NCBI RefSeq assembly: GCF_018408705.1
Contig: NZ_AP023420.1
Location: 2,294,001-2,358,000 of the forward strand
DNA length: 64,000 nt
Source of the DNA: Pusillibacter faecalis
GTDB lineage: Bacteria; Bacillota; Clostridia; Oscillospirales; Oscillospiraceae
Direction of reading: 5' to 3'
In this document: piece after piece, positions 48,209-56,212 of the stretch
Position numbering within the stretch: the stretch's first letter is position 1
How the letters are laid out: every line of letters begins with the position of its first letter
Notes under the pieces: generated by a model
Databases searched by the model: none
Seen by the model: the letters and a program-made list of their open reading frames with translations, nothing else
Told to the model about the DNA's origin: nothing
Translations under genes and position numbers: made by a program

Positions 48209-48400
48209 GTGCGGTATAATACTGACATAAAGTATCCGAAATCGCCCTGGCGATTACAGTATTCTGTGTTTCAAAGCGTCTGAAGGCATGTTGCCTTTGG
48301 ACGCTTTTTACGTTTTGCCAAAAAAAGATATGTCTGCGCAGCCTAGTTACAGTACCAATGCGTGAAATTGCGTCTGAGGAACATCTTCAGGCGCTTTTTT
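48192..48400 (+). promoter_or_regulatory. Leader module L7
   Basis: TTGCAA (48192-48197), a 17 bp spacer and TATAAT (48215-48220) form the promoter. Box 1 AGTATCCG is at 48231-48238. The stem-loop is AATCGC-CCTG-GCGATT (48240-48255). Box 2 AGTATTCTG (48258-48266) runs into GTGTTTCA. Terminator 1 is GCGTC..AAGGCA/TGCCTT..GACGC with TTTTT (48276-48309). Terminator 2 is GCGTCTGA/TCAGGCGC with TTTTTT (48370-48400). The left arms of the two terminators both begin GCGTCTGA, so they could compete for pairing. Confidence 0.85.
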
Positions 48401-48503
48401 CTTTGTCTGCCGCCATGCAGTATGTGGCGGCGACCATATTTCTCTCAGGTACCGCAGGCATCTACTGCGTGAATACCACAAATCAAGAAAAAGGAGGGAG
48501 TCA

Positions 48504-48617
48504 ATGATCACAACAGGACAAGCGTACAGACACGGTGCGCCGGTGCATGACTGCCCGGTACCGCACACAAAAATGGCCGCCGTATCAGCGGTGGCACAGA
48601 GAAAGGAGAGAACATAG
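48504..48617 (+). CDS. 37-residue peptide gene after L7
   Basis: A strong AAAGGAGG lies seven bases before the ATG. The peptide begins MITTGQAYRHGAPVHDCP and ends in TAG two bases before the next ATG. It is unrecognised. It is the first translated frame of the L7 operon and may serve as a leader peptide or a small partner protein. Confidence 0.45.
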   Translation: MITTGQAYRHGAPVHDCPVPHTKMAAVSAVAQRKERT

Positions 48618-48619
48618 TT

Positions 48620-50776
48620 ATGAGCAGTCATGACAAGGAACAAAGCCACTGCGACGCCTATGAGAAGATCCTCGACTTAGATCTTTTTAATGCACTTCTG
48701 GCCCTTGTGGTCAAGATGTCCGACAACAAGGACGCTATGCTGGAGTACTCGCGTTTTATCAGTCAGAAGTCCCTATGGGCTTCCAGGTGCAACGACCCGG
48801 GGGCCTATTTTGCCCAGCATGAACTTCGCTATATCGGCGAGATTACGGAGCGATTCGAGGAACGCATCGGCTCCAGACCAGAAATATTCCGTGCGCTGGC
48901 GCTGGCTCTTGGATTTGCCCTGCCATTTCTCACAGACTCCATGTTTGTTGGGACTCAGCGAGAAGACTTCATACGTAGGCTGGATAAAGAGGCTGGGAAC
49001 GACCTGTATCTGCAGGGAGCCCGCTACCTCCTGACCACCGACCCGATGGAGCGTAAGCAGTTACGGTCCCAACTGGCTGGCGATACGTATCAACGGACGG
49101 AGGATGCTATGTTTGTCCTCTCCCTATTTGACCCTCAGGAAGATGAGTTTCCTGCAATGCGCCCCCAGATCGCTCGGTTGTGGGGCGTTGATCGGACCAT
49201 ACCGCTGCTCGGCAATGGCCGTATGCTGGACTGGCTTCTATGCAACTATAAGCCGGTCATCGCCGAGTGCAGGAAGAAAGACAATGCAGTCCTGCGGGCG
49301 TTGCTGAAGTTGCCCGGCCAGTTCTGCAAGGAGGGCTCCGCTCTGTACAAGACGTTGATCGACTCAGGATATAGTACGCTGGAGATCAGGTATGCCAACT
49401 CCTGGATGATTTGGCCCTGCCAAAATCCAGTTGGGCTTAATCCCAACGGCATTCCTGCTGAGAAGGCGGCTGCCCAATTTTGTATCGCTGCACTCAATCA
49501 GGACGAGGAGCTGCCGGACGAGGCTTTCACCCACATGGAGAGACTCTACTCCATGTATCGTAAATTTCACATCCGTTACGAAGGGCATGAGGGGATATGG
49601 CCTGCTGTCTCCACACAGGTCAATCCGACCAACCCTAAAACAGTATTGTGGATGATCCAGAAAGCCAATTTACAGTTCTCTTATCGGTTCGATGTATTTG
49701 ATCCGCAATGGGATATCTTGGCAGAACAGTTGGAGCCACTGGATTACCGGAATCTCTTCATTGAACAGGTCGACCGTCTGGAGGCGCCCGACAAAAAGGA
49801 GATCCGTCGGTATATGGAGCGTTATCAGGAACTGACGGGCTTGGACTATATGGAGGCGTTTCAACAAGAGAATGGCTGGTATAACAAGAATTTCGCGTTG
49901 CTTGTGGATGCTGACACCATTGATTTATGGTCCTTTTTTCAGTCACACCTCAATTATGAGTCGGAGCCGAAAGAAAAACAGGCGTTGTGCTATGTGCAGG
50001 AATATACCGCAGGTTCTCGGACCAGGAAGGCGTTTGACTTTAATAAGAAGTTATTAGAAACATACGATGTGACTGAGTATCCAGACCTGTTCGAGAGTCA
50101 TTCGGGCTTCCACCGCGATTATATGAAATCTATCCGCTATTACTATAGCGATCTCGGCAAACTGGATTTTAAGCGGGACTTTCTGTCTTCGGACGAACAG
50201 CGTCAACTTTTTGAGTGGATCGATACCTCACAATTCTGTCTTGAACCACAAAGTTATTATAACTTTGTGGAAGCGGCACTATGGAATGACTGTGTCCGTG
50301 CGCTCTATGATAAAGAGACGCTCCGGGAAGTTCTGAAAGCCCTGATCGCAACACGTTACAATATTCATAGTGTGAACAGTTTGAAACAGGATTTGTATAC
50401 GCAGGAAGAGCTGGATGCAGAGAAAGAGCAGCAACAGGCAGAGTGGGAGCGGATCAGACAGGAGCGCCGGGCTAACTCGCTTGCCACAAAAAAGGAGAGA
50501 TTGGATGCCAAGTTTGATGGGAGTGTTCAATCGCTGAAGGATTTTTTGGATAGCTATTACAGTGTAGAGGATCGCAGAGATGCCTTGAGCCTGATTGATG
50601 AGCCCCTGCATCTTGCCGCCTCCCAATTTAGTTATCCCATAACATCAGAGCAGGCCGGTGTGTTGCTCTATTTATGCGGAAGAGCTATTGATACGGATGC
50701 CATCCCACGAAAAACGCTGTACTCTCTTATAGAAATTGTTATCAAGGAGGAGCGTGCAAATGCTACAAACTGTTAA
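48620..50776 (+). CDS. Large orphan protein A (718 aa)
   Basis: A large soluble, mainly helical protein with no motif I recognise: no Walker, nuclease or membrane signature. Many aromatic residues and segments such as NSWMIWPCQNPVGLNPNGIP and SRTRKAFDFNKK suggest a compact multi-domain fold. A charged coil (about residues 590-640) lies near the end. Its stop overlaps the next large gene by 17 bases, so the two proteins are probably made together and may form a complex. The position next to xis-int is where cargo often sits in such elements. Confidence 0.6.
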   Translation: MSSHDKEQSHCDAYEKILDLDLFNALLALVVKMSDNKDAMLEYSRFISQKSLWASRCNDPGAYFAQHELRYIGEITERFEERIGSRPEIFRALALALGFALPFLTDSMFVGTQREDFIRRLDKEAGNDLYLQGARYLLTTDPMERKQLRSQLAGDTYQRTEDAMFVLSLFDPQEDEFPAMRPQIARLWGVDRTIPLLGNGRMLDWLLCNYKPVIAECRKKDNAVLRALLKLPGQFCKEGSALYKTLIDSGYSTLEIRYANSWMIWPCQNPVGLNPNGIPAEKAAAQFCIAALNQDEELPDEAFTHMERLYSMYRKFHIRYEGHEGIWPAVSTQVNPTNPKTVLWMIQKANLQFSYRFDVFDPQWDILAEQLEPLDYRNLFIEQVDRLEAPDKKEIRRYMERYQELTGLDYMEAFQQENGWYNKNFALLVDADTIDLWSFFQSHLNYESEPKEKQALCYVQEYTAGSRTRKAFDFNKKLLETYDVTEYPDLFESHSGFHRDYMKSIRYYYSDLGKLDFKRDFLSSDEQRQLFEWIDTSQFCLEPQSYYNFVEAALWNDCVRALYDKETLREVLKALIATRYNIHSVNSLKQDLYTQEELDAEKEQQQAEWERIRQERRANSLATKKERLDAKFDGSVQSLKDFLDSYYSVEDRRDALSLIDEPLHLAASQFSYPITSEQAGVLLYLCGRAIDTDAIPRKTLYSLIEIVIKEERANATNC

Positions 50777-53210
50777 CCGTATTAAAGCGCTGGAGCGCAT
50801 GAGTACCTGTGGCTTGAGCAAAAAGCATACACATCAGTATAGTGTTCCCACACTGCTCACAACCTGCGAACGGATTGAAGAGCAAGGTTTAACAGGACTA
50901 CTTTCCTCTGTTTTGCCCGAACGTATCCAGCAAGAACTGATCTGCAACGAACAATTTGCAGGCTACTACAAGAAACTGGTGGATTGTAAAGTGCCCCACC
51001 ATTTCATCAATGACTGGCTGGAGTCTGCGGATCGTTTCGGGGAATCTCTGATGGGGCGTTATACCGTTGAACAGATGGTTCAAATGTACGGCTCCGGGGT
51101 CAACGGCTCCTGCTGTCAATACGAGTGTCTGAAGTATTTCGAACACGACTTAGCGGATGAAGCATTGTGGCCCGCATTGGTAGATAACCTGAACGCTTTC
51201 TATGCGCAGAACGCCGTGACTTTATCCGATTTGAAACCGCAGGAGCGGGAGATGCTGAAGCTCCCTTATTTTGCCTCTTTCATCGATGTTTCCGGACGTA
51301 CCATTTCAACCAGCCTCTCTGTGCTTTCCTCCAATGAGACGATGCGGGCGGTCCTGGATTTCCTGTTCCGTGAACAAGTGGAGCATTCTTTCACAGAGGA
51401 TGAGTTGACTTCGCTCTCCCATCTGGAGGCTAAGGATCTTGAACTTGTGCGCCAGACATACTCCAATCTGGGTTCTGACCCTGGATGGATGGAGCGGTTT
51501 CTGGACTGGTGGCTCTCTAACCACGGTCTGCGCCATGATCTGCAGTGGTTCGCTCAACGGCGCGAGCCACTTACAGACGAGGAAAAGCATCAGGTGCTGG
51601 ATACCTGGGTCGGATACTTGAACGCCCTGTATTCCGGGAGTTTGGAGGTGCCTTTTGCATCCATCAGACCCATTCAGTACGATGTACTGATCTACGCCAT
51701 CGCCCACAAGAAGAAACGGTTTCTCCACATGGTTTCGGAGCATTTTGAGGACTTCTGCAAACTAGGTCGGGAATCCTTCCTGCTGGAAGAGAGTTTCTAC
51801 ACCCGCTGCAATTTGAATGCGCTGAACGGCAAGGATTTCCTCGCGTGCGCTGGCGAGGCCGGACAGAGGAACAACCTTGATCTGCTGGAACAGAGGGAGT
51901 ATACTTTTCAGGAACTCAAATTGCTGTGCTATGCCAAGCCGGTCTACATCCAGTTCTATGGGATGCTGGCGGATATCGGCGTGGATCGGAAACTCGTTGT
52001 TATGCGGGAACTGCTCAAGGGAGATCTGTTGAACATGCAGATTGCTGAGGAGGACCTGTGTGGCCTGGCCGCGCTTCTGTCCCAGAAACCGCTGAGTGTG
52101 TGGCGACAGAAAGAGTTGGGCCATATTGCCGGCCTGTCCGCCACTGACGCTGTGCGCGTCCTGCTGGTCTATGACAAGATCAAGTTATTGATCCCTGAAC
52201 TACTCACCTGGGAAGATGCACTCTTTGCCAGCCGGAACGCAGATCGGATGCGAGGCTATCAGAGCTGGACTCAGATGCGCAACGATCTCATTTATGTGGA
52301 TCAAGACTGGGTTGCATTGGCGAAAGAATTGGAACTTGACGAGAAATTCCTTCAAGACAATGAGCAACACATCGTCCGCTTCATTATGGGGGAGGGGGCG
52401 GAGATGACCCGGCTCTATTATGAGTACACTGAGAATAAGGAGGCATTCCGCCGTATCATCCTGGCAGAACTGATGGGCGAATTTAAAACACTCAAATACT
52501 ATCCCAATGACCTGAATAGGGAAATCAGTTTCCCAACCACAAAACAGCAGCAGTTGCTTTGGCAGACGAACACCGCTATGGAGACCTACGGCATTCTGGT
52601 GGAGGAAGTGGATGATTACTACTCTACCCTGCGTCTGGGGAGGTTGCCATACTCCACATGCTTATCTTATGTGGATGGTCAATACCGGGAATGCCTGCTC
52701 TCCAGTTTTGACTCAAATAAGAAAATCCTACTAGCCAAGAAGAATGGTAAGGTCATAGGGCGGGCTGTGATCCGGCTGACCAAGGGCCGGGATTATCTGC
52801 GAGATGATGTCGATGCTCCGACCTTGGAGTTCGCCGATCTGACTAAACCACCCGAGAAACGATATGAGGATGAGCGGCCTGCAGACCAGCTGACCCTGTT
52901 CTTGGAGCGTCCCTACTTCAAGAATGCGAATTACTCGGAAACCGCTGTTATCAAACAGATGTTTATCTCTCTGGTACGGAAGAAGGCGATGCAGATGCTG
53001 GCTACCCCAGTCTTGGCGATTTGCTATGAAGAGCAGTGCGCTGCATCTGACTTTGTGCGGATGAGGTACGCCCTCTACATTTCCAAGTCCAAAGGCGGCG
53101 CCCAGTATCTGGACTCGTTGGACGGACAAGTGAAAGTCTCACGGGAGGGTTCCTTTAAGGCGTTCCCGTTCCTTGTGCTGCCAAGCAACGAGATGGCGGC
53201 TATATCCTGA
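50760..53210 (+). CDS. Large orphan protein B (816 aa)
   Basis: The start has AAGGAGG nine bases upstream, inside gene A. It is mainly helical for the first 600 residues. The C-terminal 200 include LSSFDSNKKILLAKKNGKVIGRAVIRLTKG, followed by a helix-rich segment; this strand-turn-strand pattern slightly resembles the C-terminal domain of PcfJ-like or GNAT proteins. I cannot name the family. It is the last gene of the L7 operon and ends before a strong terminator. Confidence 0.6.
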   Translation: MLQTVNRIKALERMSTCGLSKKHTHQYSVPTLLTTCERIEEQGLTGLLSSVLPERIQQELICNEQFAGYYKKLVDCKVPHHFINDWLESADRFGESLMGRYTVEQMVQMYGSGVNGSCCQYECLKYFEHDLADEALWPALVDNLNAFYAQNAVTLSDLKPQEREMLKLPYFASFIDVSGRTISTSLSVLSSNETMRAVLDFLFREQVEHSFTEDELTSLSHLEAKDLELVRQTYSNLGSDPGWMERFLDWWLSNHGLRHDLQWFAQRREPLTDEEKHQVLDTWVGYLNALYSGSLEVPFASIRPIQYDVLIYAIAHKKKRFLHMVSEHFEDFCKLGRESFLLEESFYTRCNLNALNGKDFLACAGEAGQRNNLDLLEQREYTFQELKLLCYAKPVYIQFYGMLADIGVDRKLVVMRELLKGDLLNMQIAEEDLCGLAALLSQKPLSVWRQKELGHIAGLSATDAVRVLLVYDKIKLLIPELLTWEDALFASRNADRMRGYQSWTQMRNDLIYVDQDWVALAKELELDEKFLQDNEQHIVRFIMGEGAEMTRLYYEYTENKEAFRRIILAELMGEFKTLKYYPNDLNREISFPTTKQQQLLWQTNTAMETYGILVEEVDDYYSTLRLGRLPYSTCLSYVDGQYRECLLSSFDSNKKILLAKKNGKVIGRAVIRLTKGRDYLRDDVDAPTLEFADLTKPPEKRYEDERPADQLTLFLERPYFKNANYSETAVIKQMFISLVRKKAMQMLATPVLAICYEEQCAASDFVRMRYALYISKSKGGAQYLDSLDGQVKVSREGSFKAFPFLVLPSNEMAAIS

Positions 53211-53237
53211 TTAGTACAGTATCTCAATCAACCAGAA

Positions 53238-53283
53238 AACGGGGGATGTGAAGCGAATACGCTCCAGATCCCCCGTTTTTTCT
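53238..53283 (+). terminator. Terminator of the L7 operon
   Basis: A 10 bp perfect stem, AACGGGGGAT (53238-53247) with ATCCCCCGTT (53268-53277), extends outward with A/T pairs and is followed by TTTTTTC. Confidence 0.9.
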
Positions 53284-53920
53284 TGGGCAGAAGCGATGAT
53301 ATAAAAATGATGCTTCAAGTTTCGAACAGAATGTCGGAGTCAACTTTACTGACATCGGCATTATAGTGATTGTTTCTAAAGAGGATTAAGCAGGTGCGGG
53401 GGCCTTCTGTACCGGCTTCCTTTCTGTTTCGGTGTTTACTGAAATCGTGCCCGCGCACATTCTGGAGAAATATAGGAGTCGCCACCACACCTTGAAATAG
53501 GTTGGTGGCGGCTTTTTCTATGGCAAATTTCTTTCTCTGAAACGGGGAATGAGGAGAAGACACCAAGATCTTCAGGGAAGGCATCCTGCTGCACCTTGAC
53601 AAATAGGCGGTATGCGCCTCATATGCGGCAACGGGTACATTGCGAATATGGAGAGCCGTACAAGCAGACTGGGCCGTGATCCCAAATTTGGAAAGGAGGC
53701 AGGGGGGAGCCGGATGTTGTGTGCAGACAAGCTGTGGCGGCTTGGAGGCCATGACCCATATTCGTTGATCATGATACACCACTTCGGCTGTGATCCGAGC
53801 GGTAACCAATCCGCCGCAGGTTACGGGAAGTGCCAATAGCTCGGGGAGTAAGTCTCGCGGAGCGGCTTAGCCAGCCGCCGCCCGTTGCTTTTTGGATTCA
53901 GACAGAAAGGGAGATGAAAC
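53284..53920. other. Non-coding region upstream of xis
   Basis: Open frames on both strands here lack ribosome-binding sites and protein-like composition. A GCCACCA/TGGTGGC hairpin with GGCTTTTTC (about 53490-53517) looks like another terminator, and a GC-rich inverted repeat lies near 53860-53890. In Tn916-type elements the corresponding stretch carries integrase binding and regulatory sites. I see no copy of the leader module. Confidence 0.4.
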
Positions 53921-54121
53921 ATGGAAAAACAAGAGGTTCCCATTTGGGAAAAGGCAAATTTGACGATAGATGAAGCGGCTGCCTACTTCGGGATCGGAAC
54001 CAACAAATTGCGGGAGATAACCAGCAACCCAGATTGCGAGTTTGTGATTCGGGTCGGGGCTAAGCGGTTGATCAAACGAAAAAAATTCGAGAGATACTTG
54101 GAAGACGTGGATACAGTGTAA
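53921..54121 (+). CDS. xis: Tn916-type excisionase (66 aa)
   Basis: A small MerR-like winged-helix protein. WEKANLTIDEAAAYFGIG is followed by a recognition helix and RVGAKRLIKRKKFERYL, as in the Tn916 excisionase. It bends DNA at the element ends and directs the integrase to excise. AAAGGGAG precedes the ATG. It lies 140 bases before the integrase, separated by a strong hairpin. Confidence 0.85.
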   Translation: MEKQEVPIWEKANLTIDEAAAYFGIGTNKLREITSNPDCEFVIRVGAKRLIKRKKFERYLEDVDTV

Positions 54122-54135
54122 CCAATTTTGGATGG

Positions 54136-54170
54136 AAGCCGGGATGCAGCGGATGCTGTATCCCGGCTTT
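54136..54170 (+). terminator. Hairpin between xis and int
   Basis: AAGCCGGGAT (54136-54145) pairs with ATCCCGGCTT (54160-54169), with an inner CAGC/GCTG. It is followed by TTGCAAC, so the T run is short. It may limit read-through from xis into int. Confidence 0.6.
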
Positions 54171-54261
54171 GCAACAGGGAAATTACAGAAAACTTATTGA
54201 AAACATGGGATGTTCATATTATTATATATGTGTGTGGGCATTCTCTTGGAAGGAGGATATT

Positions 54262-55533
54262 GTGTCCGACAAAAGACGCGATTCCAAAGGGCGTCTCCTG
54301 AAACAAGGGGAACGACAACGAGAGGATGGCAAATACGAGTATAGGTACTATGATGAAAAAGGAGGTAGGCACAGCGTATATAGTTGGAGACTGGTCGACA
54401 CAGATAGGATCCCGCCTGGGAAACGAGACGCTGAATCACTGCGTTCAATGGAAAAGCGAATCCGAAGAGATCTGGAAGATGGAATCAAAACACACGAAGC
54501 AGACCGGACGACGCTGAATTACCATTATGATAGATATATTGCGCAGAAGATTGAGATCAAGGAGTCTACCAGAGAAAACTATAAATACATGTATGATAAG
54601 TATGTACGGGAAGAAATCGGACAGATGAAGTTGTCGAATATCAAATATAGTGATATCAAGAAGTTTTATTTGTCCTTGATTCACGACAAGGGATTCAAAC
54701 CAAACAGTATGGAAGTCATACACACAATTCTTCATCCGGTTTTTTCTACAGCAGTTCGAGACGGCATCATTCGGTTGAATCCGACCGATGGCGTAATGAA
54801 CGAAATCAAAAGGACCCATAACTGGGAGAAGCCGAAAAGAAAAGCCTTGACAGAAGCGCAACAATCTGCTTTTATTAGTTATGTTTCTTCATCGCCGACT
54901 TACAGGCATTGGCTGTCGGTATTTACAGTGTTGCTGGGGACAGGCTGCAGGATCGGCGAAGTGGTGGGGCTGCGCTGGCAGGATTGTGACTTTTCGCAGG
55001 GAATTATATCCATTAACCACAATCTTGTGTACCGCAAACGGGAAAGCACCGGAAAAGTTGGATTTCATGTGAACACACCGAAAACGAGAGCGGGAATCAG
55101 GATAATCCCGATGCTCGCAGAAGTAAAGCACGCGCTCCTGCAGGAACGGTTGCGCCAGATGGAAGAGGGCTTCAATGATTGTGTCATTGACGGCTATTCG
55201 GGCTTTATTTTCTCGACACGCTATGGAGATGTACTTAACCCACATTGTGTTAACCGAGCGATTGAGCGTATCTGCAGGGATTATAATGCCGAGGAAAAGC
55301 AAAAGGCCAAAATGGAAAAACGGTGTCCAGAGCTGCTGCCACATTTTTCTTGCCACAATTTAAGACACACTTTCTGCACCAGATTCTGTGAAAATGAACG
55401 TGACCTGAAAGTTATACAGGAGATTATGGGACATGCAGATATCACGACGACGATGAATGTTTATAATGAGGCAACCAAGGAAAAGAAAGTAGCAAGTTTT
55501 GCGAATCTGGAGGGCAAAATCCGAATCAGTTGA
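54262..55533 (+). CDS. int: Tn916-type tyrosine integrase (423 aa)
   Basis: The start is GTG with AAGGAGG five bases upstream. An N-terminal DNA-arm-binding domain is followed by a SAM-like core-binding domain. The catalytic domain contains TGCRIGE (Arg), HNLRHTF (His-x-x-Arg), GHADI (His) and the nucleophile in MNVYNEAT (Tyr). It cuts and rejoins DNA at the element ends. It lies at the right-hand element boundary, reading toward the chromosome, and ends about 90 bases before the metG-derived frame. Confidence 0.95.
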   Translation: MSDKRRDSKGRLLKQGERQREDGKYEYRYYDEKGGRHSVYSWRLVDTDRIPPGKRDAESLRSMEKRIRRDLEDGIKTHEADRTTLNYHYDRYIAQKIEIKESTRENYKYMYDKYVREEIGQMKLSNIKYSDIKKFYLSLIHDKGFKPNSMEVIHTILHPVFSTAVRDGIIRLNPTDGVMNEIKRTHNWEKPKRKALTEAQQSAFISYVSSSPTYRHWLSVFTVLLGTGCRIGEVVGLRWQDCDFSQGIISINHNLVYRKRESTGKVGFHVNTPKTRAGIRIIPMLAEVKHALLQERLRQMEEGFNDCVIDGYSGFIFSTRYGDVLNPHCVNRAIERICRDYNAEEKQKAKMEKRCPELLPHFSCHNLRHTFCTRFCENERDLKVIQEIMGHADITTTMNVYNEATKEKKVASFANLEGKIRIS

Positions 55534-55660
55534 TTTACCCCCATTTTTACCCCCATTGGTGATGAAACGGTAGAAACTTATACCAAGTTATAAATCCAAA
55601 AGTTCGAGAGGACACCTCAAAATGCGGAATACAGAAACTTATAACACTTTGCAGAAGCCG
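55534..55660. other. Probable right attachment region
   Basis: After int there are two TTTACCCCCAT-like repeats (55534-55557), then AGAAACTTATA twice (55572-55582 and 55633-55643). The second copy lies within the first codons of the metG-derived frame. The crossover point should lie in or near it, because downstream sequence is clearly chromosomal. The partner site at the left end is not in the window, so the exact core cannot be fixed. Confidence 0.45.
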
Positions 55661-56134
55661 GAAATTCTATTCCCCACCATGAAACCGCTGGATCTGCCGA
55701 AGACGGAAAAGCAAGAGGAGAGAGCACCCACCACAACTCCGAGTGCCACGGAGACGATGGACTTCTCCCAGGTGGAGATTGAGCCGCTGTTCGCGGATAT
55801 GGTGGACTTTGAGACCTTCAGCCGCTCTGACTTCCGGGCAGTCAAGGTCAAGGCGTGCGAGGCCGTGCCCAAGAGCAAGAAGCTCCTGAAGTTCACCTTG
55901 GATGACGGCTCTGGCACAGACCGGGTGATTTTAAGCGGCATCCACGATACCTATGAGCCGGAAGAGCTGCTGGGCAAGACGCTCATTGCCATCACCAACC
56001 TGCCGCCGCGCAGGATGATGGGGATTGATTCCTGCGGCATGATTATCTCCGCTGTCCACCATGAGAGTGGGGAGGAAAGGCTGCACTGCCTGATGGTGGA
56101 CGACCGTATCCCAGCTGGCGCCAAGCTTTATTGA
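55622..56134 (+). CDS. metG: Detached C-terminal tRNA-binding domain of methionyl-tRNA synthetase
   Basis: Residues about 12-20 (QKPEILFPT) match the segment that joins the catalytic part of MetRS to its tail. Residues about 55-170 are the EMAP/Trbp111-like OB-fold tRNA-binding domain (DFRAVKVKACEAVPKSKKLLKF, LPPRRMMGIDSCGMI, DDRIPAGAKLY). The catalytic and anticodon domains are absent upstream, where the integrase lies instead. The start codon and the GAGAGG ribosome-binding site lie at or beyond the junction. The frame is intact, so it may be made as a separate domain. A native stand-alone tRNA-binding protein is less likely because of the linker segment. Confidence 0.65.
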   Translation: MRNTETYNTLQKPEILFPTMKPLDLPKTEKQEERAPTTTPSATETMDFSQVEIEPLFADMVDFETFSRSDFRAVKVKACEAVPKSKKLLKFTLDDGSGTDRVILSGIHDTYEPEELLGKTLIAITNLPPRRMMGIDSCGMIISAVHHESGEERLHCLMVDDRIPAGAKLY

Positions 56135-56212
56135 GCATTCGAGCCTTGGGATAGGCTCATAACGCCTGCGGCCTCTTCGCCCAACGGAATTTTCCTGAAA
56201 AGGAGCGCGCCT

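Noticed and set aside
3700..48400. The seven similar intergenic segments as a CRISPR array or transposon ends
   Set aside because: They are kilobases apart, on both strands, lack terminal inverted repeats and target duplications, and each is a promoter plus hairpins at an operon start.
53315..53836. A 173-codon minus-strand open frame upstream of xis
   Set aside because: No ribosome-binding site, composition unlike the element's proteins, and it runs through terminator-like hairpins.
1..55533. A complete conjugative element
   Set aside because: No relaxase, coupling protein or VirB4-like ATPase is visible in this window; they may lie to the left, so only an integrating mobile element is claimed.
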